From NCBI GenBank assembly GCA_964522745.1, contig CAZFWN010000003.1, forward strand, positions 1-64,000: a stretch of 64,000 bases of DNA, given 5' to 3'. Both the position numbers and the translations under genes were made by a program. This document shows positions 7,161-15,248 of the stretch, piece after piece. Position 1 is the stretch's first letter; every line of letters begins with the position of its first letter. The DNA comes from DATBHW01 sp964522745. GTDB taxonomy: Bacteria; Chloroflexota; Ktedonobacteria; Ktedonobacterales; DATBGS01. Below the pieces are notes generated by a model that saw nothing but the letters and a program-made list of their open reading frames with translations, made no database searches and was not told the DNA's origin.

Positions 7161-9038
7161 TCAGCGCAGCAGCACATAGTCCTGAAGAAAGCGCTCCATC
7201 CGGGTGATATAGGCGCTGATGGTGGCGGCGCGTGCCCAGCCGTGTCCCTCGCCGGGATAGATTTCCAGTTCGACGGTTTTGCCATTGCGCTTGAGCGCGT
7301 CCGCCATTGCCGTTGCCTGATCTTGCGTGACAACCTTATCTTTCTCGCCTTGCAGCAGCAGGACCGGCGCCTTGAATTGCTCGGTGTGGAACCCTGGTGA
7401 CCATTCGTGATAGCGCGCAGCGGCCTCTGGCAGCGGCCCGACGATGCGGTCAAGATAGTGCGCCTCCAGCCGGTGTGTGGTGCGAGCGAGGCTGAAGAGA
7501 TCGGTGACGCCAAAGAGGCTGACGCCGGCTTTGAAGCGCTCTGGATAAGTTGCCAGCAGTTGCAGCACGGCATAGCCGCCGGCGCTTCCTCCCCAGGGCA
7601 CCACCCGACCTGGATCGGCCCAGCCCCGCGCCAGCACCGACTCTACACCGGCAACAATATCGGCCATATCTGCCCCACCCCACTCGTTGCGCAGCGCCTG
7701 CGTATAGGCCCGGCCATAGCCAGCGCTGCCGCGCGCGTTGGGCGCAAAGACGCCCCAGCCACGCTGCACAAAGTATTGGATGGTTGGGTTCCAGTCGGCG
7801 AGGGTCTGGCCGGTGGGGCCGCCATGAATGTAGACCAGCAGCGGTGTGCTAGCCTTGCCTTTGGCAGCATGCTCCGGGCGATAGAGCAGGCCATGACAGG
7901 TCAGGCCATCTCCGGCCTGCCAGGTGATCGATTCGGGCCAGATGAAGCCTTCGCCGGTCAGTCCGCCAGTGGTTCCGGTAGCGAGCGCGCGCTGCTGGTT
8001 CGATGCCACGTCAAGTGTGATGACCGTTGGGGGCTGGCCTGGGCCATGTTGCAGCGCCAGCAGCCTCTCTCCGCCTGGCGACCAGCGCAGACTAGAATAG
8101 GAGCAGCGCTCCGGGCCAATGTCAGAACTGGAGGCGATCTCGCCGGTGGCCTCATCGACATCGAGGATGCTCAATCGCCAGTACCCATCGACGTTGCGGT
8201 TGAGCGCAATCCTCCGGCCATCGGGCGACCAGACATATGTGCTGGCGCCAGAGGACCATTGTGGCCCGCCATGCTCGTAGGGTTCTTCTAGCCAGGGCTG
8301 CGGCGCTGATCCATCGCCGTTGGCGCGCCAGAGATTGAGGAATCCGCCCTTATCGCAGAGAAAGGTCAGCGTTTTGCCGCTGGGCGACCAGCGCGGCTGC
8401 GCACAGGAAACGTCAGGTTCGCTCATGATAACGCGGCGCTCGCCCGTCTCCAGGTCATAGGTGACAATGCGGCTTTCATCCCAACCCATGTTGGGCACAG
8501 ACCATTCGAGCCAGGCGAGCTTGCGGCCATTGGGCGACCAGGCCAGGTCAATGGCAAAATCAGCCTCGACAGGGGCGCGGCGCGGCCAGTCGTGCCCTGT
8601 TGCATCGGCGATGCCAATCGAGCTAGCTTTGCCATCATCAGAGACATAGGCGATCAGCCGTCCATCAGGTGAAAAGGTGGGGGCCGAGATGCGTCCTTCG
8701 CCAGTGAGGATGTGCTGGGCAATTCCACCATTGGGCAGAGGCAGCAGCCAGAGGCCATCATCTGCGCCAACAAACGCCAGCGCGTCGGCGCGCACCGTAT
8801 AAAAGCCGCCAGCATAGGCGCCTGCCGGCGCGGGCGCTGGATCGGAGGTCAGGCGTAGGAGAGGCCGGCCATCCAATGGGAGCATCAGCAGGTCTCCGCG
8901 CCCATCAAACGTTTCCAGCACGAAAGCTGCTGCGCCATCCGCTGACCAGCGCGGCTCGCCCAGCGCGCGCAGGCGCGCGATCATGCCTGGGGTAAAGCCG
9001 GCCTGGTAGAAGCCTGGCCGGGGGGTAGGATATGGCAA
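7161..9038 (-). CDS. S9 (prolyl oligopeptidase) family serine peptidase
   Basis: A 625-residue cytoplasmic peptidase. The N-terminal two thirds form a TolB/WD40-like beta-propeller with repeated FSPDGR, WSPNGR and WSPSGK blades. The C-terminal alpha/beta-hydrolase domain has the oxyanion segment HGGPTG, the nucleophile S485 in GGSAGG, D567 in GEKDK and H599 in GEGHGW. Acylaminoacyl- or dipeptidyl-peptidase-type activity on short peptides is expected. The start is TTG at 9038, supported by GAAGGAGAA five nt upstream. It is convergent with the formyltransferase gene, with a 6-nt gap. Confidence 0.93.
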   Translation of the reverse strand: MPYPTPRPGFYQAGFTPGMIARLRALGEPRWSADGAAAFVLETFDGRGDLLMLPLDGRPLLRLTSDPAPAPAGAYAGGFYTVRADALAFVGADDGLWLLPLPNGGIAQHILTGEGRISAPTFSPDGRLIAYVSDDGKASSIGIADATGHDWPRRAPVEADFAIDLAWSPNGRKLAWLEWSVPNMGWDESRIVTYDLETGERRVIMSEPDVSCAQPRWSPSGKTLTFLCDKGGFLNLWRANGDGSAPQPWLEEPYEHGGPQWSSGASTYVWSPDGRRIALNRNVDGYWRLSILDVDEATGEIASSSDIGPERCSYSSLRWSPGGERLLALQHGPGQPPTVITLDVASNQQRALATGTTGGLTGEGFIWPESITWQAGDGLTCHGLLYRPEHAAKGKASTPLLVYIHGGPTGQTLADWNPTIQYFVQRGWGVFAPNARGSAGYGRAYTQALRNEWGGADMADIVAGVESVLARGWADPGRVVPWGGSAGGYAVLQLLATYPERFKAGVSLFGVTDLFSLARTTHRLEAHYLDRIVGPLPEAAARYHEWSPGFHTEQFKAPVLLLQGEKDKVVTQDQATAMADALKRNGKTVELEIYPGEGHGWARAATISAYITRMERFLQDYVLLR

Positions 9039-9087
9039 TGTAGTTCTCCTTCGCTAGTAAAAAGCCTCGCTCTTCATCGCGTTATTG

Positions 9088-9093
9088 ATTATA
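9088..9093 (-). promoter_or_regulatory. Perfect TATAAT -10 box for the S9 peptidase gene
   Basis: The minus strand reads TATAAT at 9093-9088, 50 nt upstream of the TTG start. The expected -35 position shows only a weak match. Confidence 0.35.
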
Positions 9094-9265
9094 ACTTCTG
9101 CGCCGGCTTTGCTCCATGCCTTGATGCTCCAGGGTATATATCTTGCCGATACGGTTGGTGAAACGTCTGTAGGCGCTCCTGCTACGGGTATTTCTGCCTC
9201 ACAGGCGTTTTGAAAGCCATTACAGCAATGTACCTCTCACTTGGACATATACAGGAGCAATACTC

Positions 9266-9907
9266 ATGCAAAACAATCCTCCTCAACAACCGCCGGTTCA
9301 ACCGCCTGAGTATCAACCGGGTAGCTCATCGCAGAGTTTCCAGCCGCCGTCTATGCAACCACCAAATGTCTCTTTCCCGTCCTCCCAACCGGCACAGCCG
9401 ACCCCTCCCGGGACACATTGGTTCTCATTCTCACAGATACGTGGGCATCCAGTAGTTGATGTCAGCACTGGCGAGAAGATTGGAGAAGTCGGCGACCTTT
9501 TGCTCAATGCAGAACGGCGGATGGTTGAGGCATTTGCCACGAAAGTAGGGCTGCTGCATCTGCACGGGCCGGAGGTTATTCCAGCCGCGAGCGCCAGTAT
9601 TGGTGCGGATGCCATCACCTTTCGACCGGGTGGACAAGGGCAACCAGATCACGCCGCGCTCAAAGCGCTGCCGAAAGTATCGGATATGATCGGCGTCCAT
9701 GTCCTGACCAACACCGGACGTCTTCTTGGAACAGTTGATGATGCGCGCTTTGACCAGAACACCAAGATGCTGCTGGCGCTTGAGGTGAAGCCAGCGGATG
9801 CTGGCATTGAGCGTCATGTGCTTGGGGGCGGAAATCTAGTGGTGCCGCTGGAGAGCGTCATCAGCCTGGGCGAGAACTATATGGTTGATGCCAAAGTCCT
9901 TTCCTGA
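9266..9907 (+). CDS. PRC-barrel domain protein
   Basis: A 213-residue soluble protein. The first 50 residues are rich in Pro, Gln and Ser and probably disordered. Two PRC-barrel modules follow: about 53-125 (DVSTGEKIGEVGDLLL) and about 138-211 (VLTNTGRLLGTVDDARFD). PRC-barrels occur in RimM, photosynthetic reaction-centre H subunits and many stress-related proteins, and mostly mediate protein contacts. ACAGGAG lies upstream of the ATG. Function is not predictable beyond the domain. Confidence 0.8.
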   Translation: MQNNPPQQPPVQPPEYQPGSSSQSFQPPSMQPPNVSFPSSQPAQPTPPGTHWFSFSQIRGHPVVDVSTGEKIGEVGDLLLNAERRMVEAFATKVGLLHLHGPEVIPAASASIGADAITFRPGGQGQPDHAALKALPKVSDMIGVHVLTNTGRLLGTVDDARFDQNTKMLLALEVKPADAGIERHVLGGGNLVVPLESVISLGENYMVDAKVLS

Positions 9908-9994
9908 TGCTCATCACCCTGGACACGCTGGCAGCGCTGGCGTATCATGCTCCCACGTAGGCTCTGATGATCTACGAGAGGAGCAAAGGTTGCT

Positions 9995-11284
9995 ATGGCG
10001 CTGGACCTGATCATTCGTAATGCCCACTTGCCCCACCAGACAACGCTGGTTGATCTTGGCATACAGGAGGGTCTGTTTGCCCGCATTGGCTCGCACCTGC
10101 AAGAGCATGCCGCGCGCGAGCTTGATGCCGGCGGCAAACTGGTCTCACCGCCCTTGATTGATTGTCATGTGCATCTGGATGCCGTACTCACCGTTGGGCA
10201 GCCTCGCCATAATCAGAGCGGGACGCTGATCGAGGGCATTCAAATCTGGAGCGAGCGCAAGCCCTCTTTGACCCACGAGGATGTGAAGCGGCGCGCTGTT
10301 GAGGCTATCAAATGGGAGGTGGCTCAGGGTACGCTCTTTATTCGCTCGCATGTGGATGTCTGCGATCCCAAGCTTACCGCCTTGCGGGCGATGCTGGAAG
10401 TGCAGCAAGAGGTGCAAGACATCTGCGAACTCCAAATCGTAGCCTTCCCGCAGGATGGCATCCTCTCCTTCCCCAACGGCAAAGACCTGATGGAAGAAGC
10501 CATGCGGCTGGGTGCGAATGTGGTTGGGGGCATTCCACATTATGAGTGGACGCGCGAGATGGGTGTCGAGGATGTGCATATAGCCTTTGAACTGGCGCGC
10601 CGCTATAACCGCGACATTGACTGCCACTGCGATGAGACCGACGACCCGCATTCCCGTTTCACCGAAGTGATGGCTGCCGATACGTTGCAGCATGGTTGGG
10701 ATGGACGGGTAACGGTCAGCCATTGCACGGCGATGCACTCGTGGGATCACGCTTTCGCCTTTAAGTTGATCCACCTGCTGGCGCGTGGCCGGATGAATGT
10801 CATTTGCAACCCCTACGACAACATCATCCTGCAAGGACGCTTTGATAGCTACCCCAAGCGCAGAGGCATGGCGCGGCTCAAAGAACTCTTGCAGGCGGGC
10901 GTCAATGTCTCATTGGGCCATGACTCAATCATGGACCCCTGGTATCCGCTGGGCCGGGGCGATATGCTCGCAGCCGCCAATCTGGCCCTGCATATCGCGC
11001 AGATGAGCGGGCATGAGGAGATCGCCACCATGTACGATCTCCTCACGACCAACGCCGCCCGCACACTCAACATCACAGAGCGTTATGGCATCGAAGAGGG
11101 CAAGCCGGCCAACCTGATTGTCGTCGATGCTGATGATGCGCACGATGCCTTGCGGCTAGTGCCGGCGCGGCTGCACGTCATCAAGGCCGGGCGTGTTGTT
11201 GCCAGCACTACACCCAGCCAGAGCCGCCTCTTCCGCGAGGGCGCAGAGGAAACTGTTACTTTTGTGCCAGGGCCGCAAGTGTAG
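9995..11284 (+). CDS. codA: Cytosine deaminase-type amidohydrolase
   Basis: A 429-residue amidohydrolase close in length to E. coli CodA, which converts cytosine to uracil and ammonia. Metal and catalytic residues align at an offset of 3: H58 and H60 (DCHVHLD), Q153 (FPQDG), H211 and E214 (HCDE), H243 (SHCTAM) and D310 (GHDS). The enzyme is cytoplasmic. It is convergent with a purine/cytosine permease, which supports a nucleobase-salvage role. Isocytosine or other pyrimidine-like substrates remain possible. The stop codon lies inside the first arm of a downstream hairpin. Confidence 0.9.
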   Translation: MALDLIIRNAHLPHQTTLVDLGIQEGLFARIGSHLQEHAARELDAGGKLVSPPLIDCHVHLDAVLTVGQPRHNQSGTLIEGIQIWSERKPSLTHEDVKRRAVEAIKWEVAQGTLFIRSHVDVCDPKLTALRAMLEVQQEVQDICELQIVAFPQDGILSFPNGKDLMEEAMRLGANVVGGIPHYEWTREMGVEDVHIAFELARRYNRDIDCHCDETDDPHSRFTEVMAADTLQHGWDGRVTVSHCTAMHSWDHAFAFKLIHLLARGRMNVICNPYDNIILQGRFDSYPKRRGMARLKELLQAGVNVSLGHDSIMDPWYPLGRGDMLAAANLALHIAQMSGHEEIATMYDLLTTNAARTLNITERYGIEEGKPANLIVVDADDAHDALRLVPARLHVIKAGRVVASTTPSQSRLFREGAEETVTFVPGPQV

Positions 11285-11340
11285 AAGTGGAGAACCGTAG
11301 AAGTGGAGAAATGAGTCGTATCTTTTCTCCACTTCTACAC
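11279..11340 (+). terminator. Alternative hairpin terminator with duplicated left arm
   Basis: The segment GTAGAAGTGGAGAA occurs twice (11281-11294 and 11297-11310). Both copies can pair with the single right arm TTCTCCACTTCTAC (11325-11338). The first pairing extends to 16 bp (11279-11294 with 11325-11340), the second to 15 bp. The copies compete for one arm. It lies between convergent genes. Confidence 0.65.
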
Positions 11341-11432
11341 TTGTGCCTGCCCATGAATCAGGCCACATAGCGAGAGAGCAGCCCGATGTGTAGGGCTGCT
11401 CCCTTTAGGTTCAAAAAACTACTTGCCAATGG

Positions 11433-12794
11433 CTAGCGCTTGTAGCGGGAAAGCTCCCAGCGGCGCAGTACATAATAGAGTATCCCTGCAACCACAATGG
11501 CGAGCGGGAAACCCAGGTCGGCATCCGCCAGGTGTTTGGCAATTGGACCCTCGAACAACTGCTGACTGACACCAAGGGTAGCAACAGCGAGGCTAATGAT
11601 CATTGCTGCTACTGCTGCGATGCCCACAGGAAGTTTGCTGGAGGTCTCGTAATCCTCTACCGGGTACTTGCCTTTGCGGAAGACGAAGTGTTCAAGCAGC
11701 ACAATCGCATTCCAGGCGCCCAACCAGTAGGCGATCAACAGGAGAAAATCCTGGAGGTTGAGCTTAAAGTTCGGGATAAGATAGACGGCCAGAATAACAT
11801 ACGCTACTGCCCCAATGATTGTCAGTATCCAGCGCTTCACGTTCTTCAAGCCCAATACCTGGGTAGAGAGCGCAAAGCTATAGTCATTGGGGACGTTGTT
11901 CGCAATGGTGCTGAAAGCCAGCAGCAAGATGACCAGGCCAGCAATAGGATTGCCGCGCAGTGCATGGGCAATCAGCGCGCCAATATCACTATCGTTAAAC
12001 CCTGTTGTCAGCAGAACCCCCAGCACTTCCAGCAGGATGCAAGGAACGATCACGCCAGAAAAGGCGTACCAGAAGACGCGATTGGCTGGAGTGGTAGCTG
12101 GCTGGCGGCGAGTGTAATCGGCGGCATAGGAGGTCCAGCCGACAGCATAGCCAAAGATGGCACCACCAAAGGTGGCGATCCCGGCAAAGAGCGCCAGGCC
12201 GCTCGCAGTTGCAGGAACATTGGTGGTGAAATGTGGCGCAGCGACGATGGCGACGTAGCCAAAGAGGATGAGCATCGGTATCCAGGCATAGCGTTCATAC
12301 CGATGGACGATGAAATAGCCAAAGACACTGACCAGTGTGGTCACAATCGCCAGGAAGATCAGCGCTGCCCATTGAGGGATGGTATTTTTACTCCAGGCAA
12401 CGATAAACTGGGAACCGATGACGGCGTTGACCGCGCTCCAGCCGATGCAGGCTAGCATATTAAAAATGGCCGGCAGCCTGGCGCCGTTGAGACCAAAAGC
12501 AAAGCGTGTAAGGGGCATCTGAGCCAGCCCTGTTTTTGGCCCCAGCGTGCTGAGGAACGCCACTGGCAGGACACCGAGAACATTAAAGATCAGAATGACA
12601 AGAATGGAACCCCAGAATCCCAATCCGAAAAAGGTATTGATGGTTCCCAGGGCAACGGTTGCGACGACGGCGTTTGCCGACCACCACAGCCACATCGTAT
12701 CCCAGAGCTGGGTGTGTTGGCGGTTGGTTTCGGGAACACGCTCAATGCCCGATACCTCAAAGGTGGTGGATTCATTTTCGGTGGTGACAGCCAT
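11433..12794 (-). CDS. codB: Cytosine/purine permease (NCS1 family)
   Basis: A 453-residue membrane protein with about twelve hydrophobic helices and the NCS1 layout. Family features include WSANAVVATVALG in helix 1, PLTRFAFGLNGARLPAIFN and GWSAVNAVIG in helix 3, and NNVPNDYSFALS around helix 8. These transporters take up cytosine, purines or related bases with H+ or Na+. It faces the cytosine deaminase gene, which suggests cytosine as substrate. GAGGAT lies upstream of the ATG. The 5' leader contains a strong hairpin and a longer structured segment. Confidence 0.88.
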   Translation of the reverse strand: MAVTTENESTTFEVSGIERVPETNRQHTQLWDTMWLWWSANAVVATVALGTINTFFGLGFWGSILVILIFNVLGVLPVAFLSTLGPKTGLAQMPLTRFAFGLNGARLPAIFNMLACIGWSAVNAVIGSQFIVAWSKNTIPQWAALIFLAIVTTLVSVFGYFIVHRYERYAWIPMLILFGYVAIVAAPHFTTNVPATASGLALFAGIATFGGAIFGYAVGWTSYAADYTRRQPATTPANRVFWYAFSGVIVPCILLEVLGVLLTTGFNDSDIGALIAHALRGNPIAGLVILLLAFSTIANNVPNDYSFALSTQVLGLKNVKRWILTIIGAVAYVILAVYLIPNFKLNLQDFLLLIAYWLGAWNAIVLLEHFVFRKGKYPVEDYETSSKLPVGIAAVAAMIISLAVATLGVSQQLFEGPIAKHLADADLGFPLAIVVAGILYYVLRRWELSRYKR

Positions 12795-12864
12795 ACAATC
12801 CTCGCTTTCAGCAGGTGGATTGAATCAAATGAGTCCGGTGTTTGCTAGCTTGTCAGAAACGCGC

Positions 12865-12886
12865 AGATTTTCCCGATGGAAAATCT
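12865..12886 (-). terminator. Leader hairpin upstream of the permease
   Basis: AGATTTTCC (12865-12873) pairs perfectly with GGAAAATCT (12878-12886) around a 4-nt loop, about 70 nt before the permease ATG on the minus strand. It could be an attenuator controlled by the structured leader upstream, though no long T-tract follows. Confidence 0.4.
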
Positions 12887-12951
12887 CTGGGCTTCATGAG
12901 TTCTCCAGGCTCCTGAAGACTTCTGCGCCAGGATGCCGAATATGCCAAAAC

Positions 12952-13002
12952 GCTGGTCCCTCGGAGCATCATGCAGTGAAACTCTGTCGGAGGCCAGCGT
13001 AT
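12952..13002 (-). promoter_or_regulatory. Structured leader segment of the permease mRNA
   Basis: On the minus strand ACGCTGG-CCTC pairs with GAGG-(GA)-CCAGCGT, closing an element of about 50 nt about 160 nt upstream of the permease start. I do not recognise it as purine, guanidine or another known riboswitch class. A regulatory RNA is only an inference from position and stem quality. Confidence 0.3.
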
Positions 13003-13028
13003 GTGCCATGAAGAAAGAGAACATCAAT

Positions 13029-13106
13029 GCTCTCGCTTGCCGTTTGATAAGAAAAACAAGTGCGGGCGCGATAAAAAGTCAAAGCACCGAGAAAGCAAGC
13101 GAGAGC
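13029..13106. repeat. 12-bp perfect inverted repeat, long loop
   Basis: GCTCTCGCTTGC (13029-13040) and GCAAGCGAGAGC (13095-13106) are perfect inverted repeats separated by 54 nt. It lies downstream of the peptide-binding-protein gene and upstream of the permease leader, and may fold in either transcript. Confidence 0.6.
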
Positions 13107-13129
13107 CTGCCAGATGTGGTCTCTCTTAA

Positions 13130-13157
13130 AAAATGGCATCATTAAAATGGCACCATT
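13130..13157. repeat. Tandem 14-bp repeat AAAATGGCAYCATT
   Basis: Two adjacent copies, 13130-13143 and 13144-13157, differ at one base. They could be a pair of protein-binding sites. Confidence 0.5.
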
Positions 13158-13215
13158 AGCAAATTGGCGGGGATTTCATTTTTGAAAGGATGGGGTCAGG
13201 TATCTGGCACCCAAG

Positions 13216-13231
13216 CATAGTATACACTATG
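13216..13231. promoter_or_regulatory. Palindrome CATAGT-ATAC-ACTATG
   Basis: A perfect 6-bp inverted repeat with a 4-nt centre, 120 nt past the binding-protein stop. Its CATAGTAT half matches the palindrome at 6397-6427, so a shared regulator is conceivable. Confidence 0.35.
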
Positions 13232-13351
13232 AAGCGCCAATACGGAACCCTTTTTCAAACAGTGGAAAGTCAAAGCAATTACGTGGAGCGGAGCTTTCAG
13301 CTGACTAAAAGGGCAAGCCGGTTGAAAACTCCGCTCTAGAGGTAATACATC

Positions 13352-15061
13352 TTATGATGAGGTTCGCTTGAACCAGTCGCCGACATTCCATTGATTGCCA
13401 ACGCTTAGCGGATTGGGAAAGTAGTTGCCCACCCGCCCATCGGTTAGCGTAATATTGGGCCGCGTATACAGCGGAACCTGATACGCCTGCTGAATCATAT
13501 AGGATTGAACATTCTTGTAGATGCTGCTGCGCTGCTGTTGGTCAAGCGTTGACCGCCCCTGCTGGAGCATCGTATCAAGTTTGGGATCACTCAAGTGCTG
13601 GAAGTTCTGGCCGGCTGGACTCTGGATGGTAGGAATCTGGCTGCTGTGGTAGCTGTAGTACAAGTTCCCATCGGAGTCCAACCCCAGCGTATAGCCGAAC
13701 TCGGCCAGGTCGTATTTGCCGGTTGCCAGAGTGCCGCCGCTGGCAAAGTCGCCAAAAAGGACGCCTGCCGGGTAGACATTGCCATCCAGGTTTACCGGGA
13801 TACCCAACTTCCCCAGATCGGCCTTGATGACCAGCACGGTATTTTCCCGCAGGGTGTTACCGCTCGTGGTGACCAGTTGCAGCGTCGGGAATGCCTGGCC
13901 GTTCTTGGTGCAGGGATTTGTGGCGCAATCCCAACCTGCCGCCTTCATATCCGCTTTGGCAGCATTCAGATCAAAGGAGTAACCACGAAGGCTGGTGTTT
14001 GCATCCGGCAATCCAGGCTCCAGATTATTCAGGAGGAGTTTGTTACAGGCTTGATGCAACAAGACTTGGATGACCTGGCAGCGATCAATCGCCTGCCAGA
14101 TGGCCTTGCGAACATTCACGTCTTGCAGATACGGTTTGTTCATGTTGAAATCAAGATGTTCGTATCCGGCGCCAGGGCTTACCTGGAGGCCAGGCAGCCC
14201 GTTCAATTTCTGCAAATCGCCCAGGGTGAAGTCCTCAGCGTGGTCAGTCTCACCCGCCTGATAGCCTGCAATCAAGGAGTCTTTGGACTGATAGCCCTTG
14301 AATACCAACTTGTCAAGCACAGTAGGATGGAGCGAGGTCGAGGTGTAATATTTGTTGGGCGCCATAGTAAAGCTCTGGCCGCTGGCGTAGTCCTGTACCA
14401 AGTAGGGGCCACTGGTGACCCTGGGAGCTATGTTAATGGCTGCGGTGTTCAATAGGTCTTTATTGGGAACACTTCCCCAGAGATGCTGTGGCGCTGCTAG
14501 CGGCAGATAGTAGAGGAACGGTGCGAACAATTGCTTGTAGTGCAGGACAACGGTGTGAGGGTCGGGTGTGGCTATCGAAGATATCTGGTCATACCCTGTC
14601 GTGCTGGCTGCGCCGGTATTTGGATCTTGATTGATAGTCCACCAATATTTGAAATCAGTTGAGGCGAGCGGTTTGCCGTCAGACCATTTGAGGTTGGGAT
14701 TCAGCCGCATTGTGACGGTCAGACCATCCTTGCTGACATCTCCGTTGGCCTGCGAGGGAATCTCCGCCAGTTCATCTGGGATGAGCTTGCCGTCTGGAGT
14801 CACGGCGTAGGGTTGGCCCCACAGGGCGCTAGAAAGCTCGACGCCCGCTACCGACGTGTTAAACAGAGGGTTCGTGCTGGTGGGAAACTCCCAATCTGAA
14901 TAGAGAAGAGCGCCACCCTTGCTGGCCGGTGTCTGATAGTGATAGGCTTGTGTGCCGCTGGTGTTTGTTGTGGCTGATGAACTTCCACTATCACAACCGG
15001 CTATCAGAATGCCCAGTACCAAGAGCAGCGTTGAGGCGAGGGCAAAATGTCCCTTGTTCAA
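13352..15061 (-). CDS. Peptide/nickel-type ABC transporter substrate-binding lipoprotein
   Basis: A 569-residue secreted lipoprotein of the SBP_bac_5 family (DppA/OppA/NikA type). The signal peptide ends in the lipobox IAGC, with the acylated Cys at residue 23, followed by a Ser/Thr linker. Family features include LNPNLKWSDGKPLASTDFKYWW and VRKAIWQAIDR. It captures peptides or similar ligands outside the membrane. No permease or ATPase genes adjoin it, so it is an orphan that may serve the transporter at 30-36 kb or another. The start is TTG at 15061, supported by AAGGAGG 8 nt upstream. Confidence 0.9.
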   Translation of the reverse strand: MNKGHFALASTLLLVLGILIAGCDSGSSSATTNTSGTQAYHYQTPASKGGALLYSDWEFPTSTNPLFNTSVAGVELSSALWGQPYAVTPDGKLIPDELAEIPSQANGDVSKDGLTVTMRLNPNLKWSDGKPLASTDFKYWWTINQDPNTGAASTTGYDQISSIATPDPHTVVLHYKQLFAPFLYYLPLAAPQHLWGSVPNKDLLNTAAINIAPRVTSGPYLVQDYASGQSFTMAPNKYYTSTSLHPTVLDKLVFKGYQSKDSLIAGYQAGETDHAEDFTLGDLQKLNGLPGLQVSPGAGYEHLDFNMNKPYLQDVNVRKAIWQAIDRCQVIQVLLHQACNKLLLNNLEPGLPDANTSLRGYSFDLNAAKADMKAAGWDCATNPCTKNGQAFPTLQLVTTSGNTLRENTVLVIKADLGKLGIPVNLDGNVYPAGVLFGDFASGGTLATGKYDLAEFGYTLGLDSDGNLYYSYHSSQIPTIQSPAGQNFQHLSDPKLDTMLQQGRSTLDQQQRSSIYKNVQSYMIQQAYQVPLYTRPNITLTDGRVGNYFPNPLSVGNQWNVGDWFKRTSS

Positions 15062-15170
15062 GTAGATACCTCCTTGAAGATACGGATGGTAAGGAGTAGA
15101 AACCAGGCGCGGGGGAGACGCGGCAGAAAGCGTGCCAGGACAGACGCCTGGGGAAGCGGGGATAGATAGA

Positions 15171-15206
15171 TCAACCGACCGGTCTTATTTAAGACCAGTC
15201 GGTTGA
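15171..15206. promoter_or_regulatory. 16-bp inverted repeat upstream of the binding-protein gene
   Basis: TCAACCGACCGGTCTT (15171-15186) pairs with 15191-15206 with a single mismatch and a 4-nt loop. It lies between the end of the upstream membrane-protein gene and the TTG start 110 nt away. The GACCGGTC-like core resembles TetR-family operators, but it could equally be a bidirectional terminator without T-tract. Confidence 0.5.
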
Positions 15207-15248
15207 TGGAGAATGAAACGTTTTTGAAGGGCGCAACTTATCGTCTTG

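Larger units (their letters stand above)
12795..13351. other. Gene-free regulatory region between permease and binding-protein genes
   Basis: No coding gene is supported in these 557 nt. They hold the permease leader with two structured segments, a 12-bp inverted repeat at 13029-13106, a 14-bp tandem repeat at 13130-13157 and a palindrome at 13216-13231. Both flanking genes are on the minus strand, so the region carries the end of the binding-protein transcript and the promoter of the permease. Confidence 0.5.

Noticed and set aside
11532..12455. Plus-strand frame opposite the permease
   Set aside because: A Gln/Asp-rich shadow of a membrane protein gene without start signals.
12795..13002. 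Known purine or guanidine riboswitch before the permease
   Set aside because: The conserved loop and junction sequences of those classes are absent; only generic stems are visible.
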